Below are positions 1-4,746 of a stretch of 7,441 nt of DNA, piece by piece. The position numbers were made by a program, and so were the translations under genes. Under the pieces are notes generated by a model. The model was given only the letters and a program-made list of their open reading frames with translations. It was not told where the DNA came from and searched no databases. Position 1 is the first letter of the stretch. The number at the start of each line of letters is the position of its first letter. Source of the DNA: Nitrosomonadales bacterium (GTDB lineage: Bacteria > Pseudomonadota > Gammaproteobacteria > Burkholderiales > Gallionellaceae); the NCBI GenBank assembly GCA_016218465.1, contig JACREA010000240.1, forward strand, positions 1-7,441, written 5' to 3'.

Positions 1-1028
1 TCCGCCTGTTGGGCGACAAGGTCAGTGCAAAAGCCGCAATGAAGAAGGCAGGCGTGCCCTGTGTTCCCGGTGTGGAAGGCTCCTTTCCCGACAATCCCGC
101 CGAGATTATCAAGATTGCGCGCACCATTGGGTACCCGGTCATTATAAAAGCCTCCGGCGGCGGCGGCGGACGCGGGATGCGAGTAGTGCATACCGAAGCT
201 GCCTTGCTGAACGCGGTCACCATGACGAAAACCGAGGCGCAAGCTGCGTTCAATAACCCCATGGTGTACATGGAAAAATTTCTTGAAAACCCGCGCCACA
301 TCGAATTTCAGGTACTGGCCGATCAACACGGCAATGCGGTTTATCTGGGCGAACGCGATTGCTCAATGCAGCGCCGACATCAAAAAATTATCGAGGAAGC
401 TCCTGCTTTACTGCTCGATTCGCGCCTGCGCAACAAGATTGGTGAACGCTGTGCCGAAGCATGCCGCAAGATCGGCTATCGCGGCGCAGGCACATTTGAG
501 TTCTTGTATGAAAACGGTGAGTTTTTCTTCATCGAGATGAATACACGCGTTCAAGTGGAGCACCCTGTCACAGAAATGATTACCGGCATTGACATCGTAC
601 AGCAGCAAATTCGCATCGCCGCCAATGAGAAGCTTACTTTCAAGCAGCGCGACATCGAGTTCCGTGGACATGCTATCGAATGCCGCATCAACGCCGAGCA
701 TCCGTATAAATTCACCCCTTCACCCGGGCGTATCACTACCTGGCATCCGCCAGGTGGTCCGGGCATTCGCGTAGATTCGCACGTGTATGCCAACTACTTT
801 GTACCGCCCCATTACGACTCAATGATAGGCAAGATCATCGCTTATGGTGATACTCGAGAGCAGGCCATGGCACGGATGCGTACCGCATTATCCGAGATGG
901 CGGTGGAAGGTATCGAGACCAACATCGCGCTGCATCGCGAGTTGCTGCAAGACGCAGCTTTCATGCGTGGCGGCACCAACATACATTATCTGGAAGAGCG
1001 ACTGGCCGAACGCACCAAGGGCAAGTAA
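1..1028 (+). CDS. accC: Biotin carboxylase subunit of acetyl-CoA carboxylase (5'-truncated by window edge)
   Basis: AccC carboxylates the biotin on the carrier protein AccB using ATP and bicarbonate, the first half-reaction of acetyl-CoA carboxylase in fatty-acid synthesis (cytoplasm). The reading frame is open from base 3; the first visible residues, RLLGDKVSAKAAMKKAG, align with about residue 111 of E. coli AccC, so roughly 110 residues lie upstream of the window and no start codon is seen. The TTG at base 9 is internal, not a start. Visible motifs are the ATP-grasp glycine loop KASGGGGGRGM (from about base 147), ERDCSMQRRHQK (about 352-387), RGAGTFEF (about 480-503), the catalytic MNTRVQVEHPVTEM block (about 537-578) and the C-terminal GGTNIHYLE signature. 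The 341 visible residues plus 110 match the usual length of about 450. The stop codon overlaps the prmA start by one base (TAATG), suggesting translational coupling. accB is expected just upstream but is not in view. Confidence 0.97.
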   Translation, partial: RLLGDKVSAKAAMKKAGVPCVPGVEGSFPDNPAEIIKIARTIGYPVIIKASGGGGGRGMRVVHTEAALLNAVTMTKTEAQAAFNNPMVYMEKFLENPRHIEFQVLADQHGNAVYLGERDCSMQRRHQKIIEEAPALLLDSRLRNKIGERCAEACRKIGYRGAGTFEFLYENGEFFFIEMNTRVQVEHPVTEMITGIDIVQQQIRIAANEKLTFKQRDIEFRGHAIECRINAEHPYKFTPSPGRITTWHPPGGPGIRVDSHVYANYFVPPHYDSMIGKIIAYGDTREQAMARMRTALSEMAVEGIETNIALHRELLQDAAFMRGGTNIHYLEERLAERTKGK

Positions 1029-1921
1029 TGCCGTGGCTCAATCTCGTCGTTGACACCGATGCAGGGCACGCCGAAGCGCTAAGCGACGTTTTACTCGAAC
1101 TCGGCGCTCTGTCGGTCGACTTGCTGGATGCCGATGCCGACACGCCGGACGAGCAGGCTATTTTCGGTGAGCCCGGCGAATCTCCTCCCGGCGTATGGCA
1201 GCACAACCGCGTCAGCGCATTGTTCAACGATGACCGGGATGTCCCGGCAATCCTGCGTAAAGCCGTCAACAGCATCGGCCTCAAACAACTTCCCGAATTC
1301 CGCATTGAAACGCTGGCCGACAACGACTGGGTGAGGCTCACGCAATCCCAGTTCGAACCGATCCGGATTTCTTCACGGCTGTGGATCGTACCAACCTGGC
1401 ACACCCCCAGCAATCCGGATGCAATCAACATCGTGCTTGATCCCGGCCTGGCATTCGGTACCGGCAGCCATCCCACCACACGCCTTTGCCTGCGCTGGCT
1501 CGATGACAACATGGAGGTGGGAGAAAGTGTGCTGGATTACGGCTGCGGTTCCGGCATTCTCGCCATTGCCGCGCTGAAGCTGGGGGCTGCACTTGCCGTC
1601 GGCATTGATGTAGACTCGCAGGCGGTAAGTGCCAGCCGCGATAACGCTGCCGCCAACAAAGCCATGAACGTGCGGTTTTACCTGCCCGGCGATGCGCCGC
1701 CAGCAACCTATGATTTGGTCGTGGCGAATATCCTGACGAATCCGCTGCGCATGCTCGCACCGTTGCTGGCCAATGCAACTCGCTCCAGCGGGCAAATCGT
1801 GTTGTCCGGCATCCTTGAGGAACAGGCGCAAGACGTGAAAAATATCTACCAACAATGGTTCGACATGGACGCTCCGGTTTTCGAGGATGGCTGGGCGTGC
1901 CTGTCAGGACGCAAACGCTAA
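1028..1921 (+). CDS. prmA: Ribosomal protein L11 methyltransferase
   Basis: PrmA trimethylates ribosomal protein L11 with S-adenosylmethionine. The 297-residue product is close to the usual 290-295. The N-terminal L11-recognition domain (about 1-100, starting MPWLNLVVDTDAGHAEALSD) is followed by a class I methyltransferase domain with DPGLAFGTGSHPTT at about 138-151, the SAM-binding loop LDYGCGSGILAIAALKLGA at about 169-187, the acidic end of strand 2 in VGIDVDSQAV at 191-200, and the catalytic-site VVANILTNPL at 231-240 (the N/D-P-P/L-type motif of the family). The ATG at 1028 is chosen because it overlaps the accC stop by one base and gives the conserved family N-terminus. The accC-prmA pair is a common betaproteobacterial arrangement, and the next gene starts one base after this stop, so the three are almost certainly co-transcribed. 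Confidence 0.96.
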   Translation: MPWLNLVVDTDAGHAEALSDVLLELGALSVDLLDADADTPDEQAIFGEPGESPPGVWQHNRVSALFNDDRDVPAILRKAVNSIGLKQLPEFRIETLADNDWVRLTQSQFEPIRISSRLWIVPTWHTPSNPDAINIVLDPGLAFGTGSHPTTRLCLRWLDDNMEVGESVLDYGCGSGILAIAALKLGAALAVGIDVDSQAVSASRDNAAANKAMNVRFYLPGDAPPATYDLVVANILTNPLRMLAPLLANATRSSGQIVLSGILEEQAQDVKNIYQQWFDMDAPVFEDGWACLSGRKR

Positions 1922-1922
1922 G

Positions 1923-2687
1923 ATGCGCGGAACGACACTTTGTCCGAATTGCAAAACGCGCTTCAAAATTAACGAAGCGCAATTAGAGTCGCATCTCGGA
2001 ATGGTTCGTTGCGGGCATTGCCTGCAAACCTTCGATGCACGCCCCGGCTTTGTTCCAGACAAACCCCACCCGCAACTGGAATTGCCGATGCTGGAAACGC
2101 CAGACTCACCGTCACTTTCCAGCCTGCCCGTTCTGCAACCCATGACGCTGGCAGAGCAAGTTGCTATCGTTGAAGACGAAGACGCCAGCGCGTATCAATC
2201 AAAACTTCGCTCCTGGCCGTGGGTGATTGCTTCATTACTATTGACTCTGCTGATTCTTGCGCAATCTGCTTATTTTTTCCGCATTGAGCTGGCAGCACGA
2301 ATGCCGGGCTTGAAACCCGTACTTATCAGCTATTGCCTGGTACTGAAATGCACAGTGCCGCTGCCGCAAAAAACTGATCTGATAGGAATTGAATCGTCGG
2401 ATATCGAAGCAGATCCCAACCAGGAAAACCAGATAAATTTGAACGCACTGCTGCGCAACCGCGCCCCCTTCGCACAGGCATTTCCCAATCTGGAGCTCAC
2501 GCTCAACGACGTCCAGGACAAACCGCTTGCGCGCCGCATTTTCAAGCCGACAGATTATTTGCCGTCGTCAGAAAGCCAGGCTACCGGTCTGCCACCCGGC
2601 CGCGAACTTGCTATCAAGTTACATCTCGACACCCAGGATCTGAAGCCCATGGGATACCGCCTGGTGTTGTTTTACCCAAACACCTGA
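1923..2687 (+). CDS. Zinc-ribbon, single-TM DUF3426 family protein
   Basis: A 254-residue membrane-anchored protein of unknown function. I start it at the ATG at 1923, one base after the prmA stop, because this puts the conserved zinc ribbon at the very N-terminus (CPNC at 7-10, CGHC at 30-33: a CxxC-19-CxxC finger of the MJ0042/zinc_ribbon type). An upstream in-frame start at 1887 would add 12 residues encoded inside prmA and is not needed. After an acidic, proline-rich linker (about 41-95) comes one strongly hydrophobic segment, WPWVIASLLLTLLILAQSAYFF, given here only as positions 98-119, then a C-terminal domain (120-254) with the DUF3426 pattern: the KPVL..CLVLKCTVPLP stretch, ELTLND, and a RxLAIKLHL-like strand ending in YRLVLFYP. 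The expected topology is an N-terminal cytoplasmic zinc ribbon and an extracytoplasmic C-domain. The ribosome-binding site is weak (AGGA at 1906-1909, 13 bases away), consistent with coupling to prmA. The role is unknown; association with accC/prmA is conserved in betaproteobacteria as I recall. Confidence 0.9.
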   Translation: MRGTTLCPNCKTRFKINEAQLESHLGMVRCGHCLQTFDARPGFVPDKPHPQLELPMLETPDSPSLSSLPVLQPMTLAEQVAIVEDEDASAYQSKLRSWPWVIASLLLTLLILAQSAYFFRIELAARMPGLKPVLISYCLVLKCTVPLPQKTDLIGIESSDIEADPNQENQINLNALLRNRAPFAQAFPNLELTLNDVQDKPLARRIFKPTDYLPSSESQATGLPPGRELAIKLHLDTQDLKPMGYRLVLFYPNT

Positions 2688-2739
2688 TTCATGCCAAGCT
2701 TCTTATTCATAGGGCTGTTTGCCAGATTCGCAATGTAAT

Positions 2740-2768
2740 TTGTAAGCCCAAGTCATTTACGGCATAAT
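2740..2768 (+). promoter_or_regulatory. Predicted sigma70 promoter for the gcv operon
   Basis: A TTGTAA box (2740-2745, 4 of 6 to TTGACA) and a CATAAT box (2763-2768, 5 of 6 to TATAAT) are separated by exactly 17 bases. Transcription would begin near 2774-2776, about ten bases before the first glycine aptamer, which is where a riboswitch leader should start. The bases between the DUF3426 stop (2687) and this promoter show no intrinsic terminator, so read-through from the accC-prmA run is possible. The assignment rests on box match, spacing and position only. Confidence 0.7.
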
Positions 2769-2784
2769 TCACCCCGCCGTTAAA

Positions 2785-2966
2785 GACCAATGGGAGAGCG
2801 TGCCAGCCTGCATCCGGGGCTACGACACCGCCGAAGGCGCAACACCCGCAATCGCTCAGGCTCAAGAACTATTGACACAGGCAAATCTGGGGAGCGCTGC
2901 ATTATGCAGCCACCGAAGGGGCACACGGATTATCCGTAATCTCTCAGGTATCAAGGACAGATGGGC
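2785..2966 (+). promoter_or_regulatory. Tandem glycine riboswitch (two aptamers, gcvT type)
   Basis: Two successive glycine-aptamer cores are readable. Aptamer 1: P1 from CAAT (2788-2791) with ATTG (2871-2874), P2 from GAGCG (2796-2800) with CGCTC (2853-2857), a hairpin AGCC/GGCT (2805-2808/2818-2821), the core CCGAAGG at 2831-2837 and CTCAGG at 2855-2860. Aptamer 2: P1 from ATCTG (2885-2889) with CAGAT (2958-2962), a perfect GCTGC/GCAGC hairpin (2896-2900/2906-2910), the core CCGAAGG at 2913-2919, an ACGGA/TCCGT hairpin (2925-2929/2933-2937) and CTCAGG at 2943-2948 followed by GTATCAAGGACAG. The known family binds glycine and controls glycine-cleavage genes, matching gcvT 48 bases downstream. 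The short linker and both cores being intact argue for a functional tandem. An open frame crossing this region (2800-3333) is not a gene. Confidence 0.95.
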
Positions 2967-2995
2967 GCCGCGCGATTACGTGCTGCGCCTTTTTT
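2964..2995 (+). terminator. Intrinsic terminator, riboswitch expression platform
   Basis: The arms 2964-2974 and 2979-2989 form ten pairs (one of them G-U) with a single C/T mismatch around the tetraloop ATTA (2975-2978), and are followed at once by six T residues (2990-2995). It begins one base after the 3' strand of aptamer-2 P1 and ends 18 bases before the gcvT start, so it is the switch element of the riboswitch rather than the end of an operon. Glycine-activated read-through is the expected logic for gcv genes, but the direction is inferred. Confidence 0.92.
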
Positions 2996-3013
2996 CATTC
3001 TCGGAAAGCAGAT

Positions 3014-4174
3014 ATGACGTTAAAACAAACTCCCCTCAACGCAGCTCACCGTGCAATGGGCGCAAAAATGGTCGATTTCGGCGGCTGGGACATGCCGGTG
3101 AACTACGGTTCGCAAATAGACGAGCATCATCAGGTGCGCAACGACTGCGGCATGTTCGACGTGTGCCACATGCGCGTGGTGGATGCGAAGGGCGAGGGTG
3201 TGCGCAACTTCCTGCGCTATCTGCTGGCGAACAACGCCGACAAGCTGACGTTGCCCGGCAAAGCGCTCTATTCCGCTATGCTGCGTCCGGACGGCGGCGT
3301 GATCGACGACCTCATCATCTACTTCATGAGTGAGCATTGGTTCCGCATCGTGGTGAACGCTGGGACTGCGGACAAAGACATTGCGTGGATGAAGCAGCAG
3401 GCCACAGAATTTACAAGGCATCTCCCGACGGGAGATGCGGCGGTTGCCCTTTCTCCTGCAAGCGGGGGAAAGTTGGATAGGGGGGCGCCACAACTCACCA
3501 TCACCTCGCGCGACGACCTGGCGATGGTCGCCGTGCAAGGCCCGAATGCGCGCGCCAAGGTATGGCAAGTGCTGCCGCAGACCAAGACATCCACTGAAGG
3601 CTTGCAGAACTTCCAGGCTGCGGATTGTGGCGAATACTTCATGGCGCGCACCGGCTATACCGGCGAAGATGGGTTCGAGGTAATGTTGCCTAAAGAGAAA
3701 GTTGAGAAATTCTGGTACGCACTGAACAAGGCGGGCGTGCCGCCCATAGGTCTCGGCGCTCGCGACACCCTGCGCCTGGAAGCGGGCATGAATCTGTATG
3801 GGCAGGACATGGACGAAAACGTAGGGCCTCTGGAATCCGGTTTGGCATGGACGGTAGACTTGAAAAGCGAACGTGACTTTATCGGCAAGGCGGCACTGCT
3901 GGCGAACCCGCCAAACAAGAAGCTGGTCGGGCTGGTGCTGCTGGATCGCGGCGTGCTGCGCGGCCACCAGAAAGTGCACAGCGCGCACGGCGAAGGCGAG
4001 ATAACCAGCGGTAGCTTCTCACCGACGCTTGAAAAATCCATAGCGCTGGCACGCGTCCCGAATGGCGTACAAATCGGCGCCCAGGTGCAAGTAGCGGTAC
4101 GCGATAAAATGCTGGCGGCGAAAGTGGTGAAATATCCGTTTGCAAGAAATGGAAAGGCAGTCTCTAGTCGCTAG
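3014..4174 (+). CDS. gcvT: Aminomethyltransferase (glycine cleavage T protein) with in-frame palindromic-element insert
   Basis: GcvT takes the aminomethyl group from lipoyl-GcvH, releases ammonia and makes 5,10-methylene-tetrahydrofolate. The 386-residue product has MVDFGGWDMPVNYGSQID (19-36), GKALYSAML (82-90), GGVIDDLI with the folate-site aspartate (94-101), VAVQGPNA (172-179), GARDTLRLEAGMNLYGQ (248-264), TSGSFSPTL (331-339) and the C-terminal ARNGKAV. The ATG at 3014 follows GGAAAG (3003-3008). E. coli GcvT has 364 residues; the excess is residues about 134-159, TRHLPTG...VALSPASGG...RGAP, which interrupt the normally continuous step from QQATEF to QLTITSRDDL. That segment is a palindromic repeat (own entry); without it the protein is 360 residues. 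The last codons (SSR-stop) lie in a second repeat in the spacer. MFDVCHM (47-53) carries Cys where MFDVSHM is usual. Conserved blocks are otherwise intact, so the enzyme is probably active. Confidence 0.97.
   Translation: MTLKQTPLNAAHRAMGAKMVDFGGWDMPVNYGSQIDEHHQVRNDCGMFDVCHMRVVDAKGEGVRNFLRYLLANNADKLTLPGKALYSAMLRPDGGVIDDLIIYFMSEHWFRIVVNAGTADKDIAWMKQQATEFTRHLPTGDAAVALSPASGGKLDRGAPQLTITSRDDLAMVAVQGPNARAKVWQVLPQTKTSTEGLQNFQAADCGEYFMARTGYTGEDGFEVMLPKEKVEKFWYALNKAGVPPIGLGARDTLRLEAGMNLYGQDMDENVGPLESGLAWTVDLKSERDFIGKAALLANPPNKKLVGLVLLDRGVLRGHQKVHSAHGEGEITSGSFSPTLEKSIALARVPNGVQIGAQVQVAVRDKMLAAKVVKYPFARNGKAVSSR
3413..3490 (-). repeat. In-frame palindromic repeat insert within gcvT (copy 1)
   Basis: These 78 bases encode residues 134-159 of GcvT, which have no counterpart in E. 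coli GcvT. The element core is 3444-3488. It contains the stem 3449-3459 / 3462-3472, eleven potential pairs with two G-U, around GCAAGC. Next to it is a separate perfect 8-bp inverted repeat, CATCTCCC-GAC-GGGAGATG (3419-3437). The core matches the reverse complement of the gcvPA insert (5507-5551) at 35 of 45 positions without gaps. The strand is given relative to the gcvPA copy, taken as +. Exact element ends are uncertain by several bases because no target-site duplication is obvious. Confidence 0.85.
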
Positions 4175-4240
4175 TCGGCAGTTAAAACCGCGTAGCGACA
4201 AATCCAACTAATGACTAGCGACTAACATCTAATGACTAAT
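4164..4240 (+). repeat. GACTA/TAGTC repeat cluster and stem-loop in the gcvT-gcvH spacer
   Basis: The stretch contains a tandem 7-mer CTAGTCG x2 (4164-4177), a perfect 12-bp inverted repeat TAGTCGCTAGTC / GACTAGCGACTA (4165-4176 / 4213-4224), and a direct repeat CTAATGACTA (4208-4217 and 4229-4238, period 21). The stem continues inward after a 3x3 internal loop with AGTT/AACT (4180-4183/4206-4209), and CGC-GTA-GCG (4189-4197) sits at the tip. The gcvT stop codon (TAG, 4172-4174) and its last two codons lie inside the left arm. No T-run follows, so it does not look like an intrinsic terminator. The gcvH ribosome-binding site begins just after it. Confidence 0.8.
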
Positions 4241-4252
4241 TAGGAGATTCAA

Positions 4253-4642
4253 ATGAACACCCCGACTAACCTGAAATACACCGCCTCACACGAATGGGTC
4301 AAAAGCGAAGCCGACGGCACCATCAGCATCGGCATCACCCAGCATGCGCAGGAACTGCTGGGCGACATGGTATTTGTCGAAAACCCGGCGGTGGGACGCA
4401 AGCTCAAGGCAAAGGAAGAATGCGCGGTTGTGGAATCGGTCAAGGCCGCTGCCGATGTGTATTCGCCAGTTTCCGGCGAAGTGGTCGCGGTAAACAGTGA
4501 ACTGGACAGCTCCCCCGAGAAGATAAATGCCGACGCGTATGGCGCATGGATGTTCAAGATGAAGCCGGACAATGCGGACGAAGTCGCGGCACTGATGGAT
4601 GCTTCAGCATACCAAGCCGTCGTAGACAGCGAAGCACACTAA
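4253..4642 (+). CDS. gcvH: Glycine cleavage system H protein (lipoyl carrier)
   Basis: GcvH carries the lipoyl arm that shuttles the aminomethyl group from the P protein to T and is re-oxidised by the L protein. Its 129 residues equal the length of E. coli GcvH. The lipoylation motif is ECAVVESVKAAADVYSPVSG, with the modified lysine at residue 64. The N-terminal HEWVKSEADGTISIGIT (13-29) and LGDMVFVENPAVG (36-48) complete the lipoyl-domain fold, and the C-terminus has the usual AYGAWMFKM strand (95-103). AGGAG at 4242-4246, six bases before the ATG, is a strong ribosome-binding site and fixes the start. It is separated from gcvT by a repeat-filled spacer of 78 bases and followed by a structured spacer of 104 bases; no internal promoter is obvious in either. 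Confidence 0.98.
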   Translation: MNTPTNLKYTASHEWVKSEADGTISIGITQHAQELLGDMVFVENPAVGRKLKAKEECAVVESVKAAADVYSPVSGEVVAVNSELDSSPEKINADAYGAWMFKMKPDNADEVAALMDASAYQAVVDSEAH

Positions 4643-4647
4643 CTACT

Positions 4648-4727
4648 GGGAAAAGGGAAGGGATAAGGGGGAAGGGTAAAACCTGAGGCGCGCAACGCGC
4701 GCCACCCTTCTCCCTTCCCTCTTCTCC
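4648..4727 (+). repeat. Long polypurine/polypyrimidine hairpin with inner GC hairpin, gcvH-gcvPA spacer
   Basis: The purine-rich arm 4655-4677 pairs without gaps with the all-pyrimidine-rich arm 4704-4726: 18 Watson-Crick pairs, 3 G-U and 2 mismatches (4663, 4664) over 23 positions. Inside, after a 9-base bulge (4678-4686), GGCGCGC-AAC-GCGCGCC (4687-4703) is a perfect 7-bp hairpin directly stacked on the outer stem. There is no T-run after it; the gcvPA ribosome-binding site follows within about ten bases. It could act on mRNA stability or processing, or be a small mobile repeat; the function is not shown by sequence. Confidence 0.85.
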
Positions 4728-4746
4728 ATTCTCAAAGGATTTTAAA

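Noticed and set aside
961..1512. Antisense open frame of 183 codons over accC/prmA
   Set aside because: Serine-rich shadow translation of prmA; no domain, no plausible start context.
1887..1922. Upstream start at 1887 for the zinc-ribbon protein
   Set aside because: It would add 12 residues encoded within prmA with no family similarity; the ATG at 1923 places the CxxC motif at the N-terminus as usual.
2688..2739. Small gene or terminator just after the DUF3426 gene
   Set aside because: No hairpin with a T-run and no open frame with a ribosome-binding site; I see nothing there before the promoter.
2800..3333. Open frame of 177 codons crossing the riboswitch into gcvT
   Set aside because: It runs through both aptamers and the terminator, then continues in another frame of gcvT. 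The translated sequence has no family motifs, and the riboswitch and gcvT explain all the bases.
3020..3988. Open frame of 322 codons antisense to gcvT
   Set aside because: It is a shadow of gcvT: no ribosome-binding site or recognisable domain, and histidine/alanine-rich composition typical of reverse reads of GC-biased codons.
4648..4740. Intrinsic terminator after gcvH
   Set aside because: The hairpin is strong but no T-run follows; the next bases are ATTCTCAAAGGA leading into the gcvPA ribosome-binding site.
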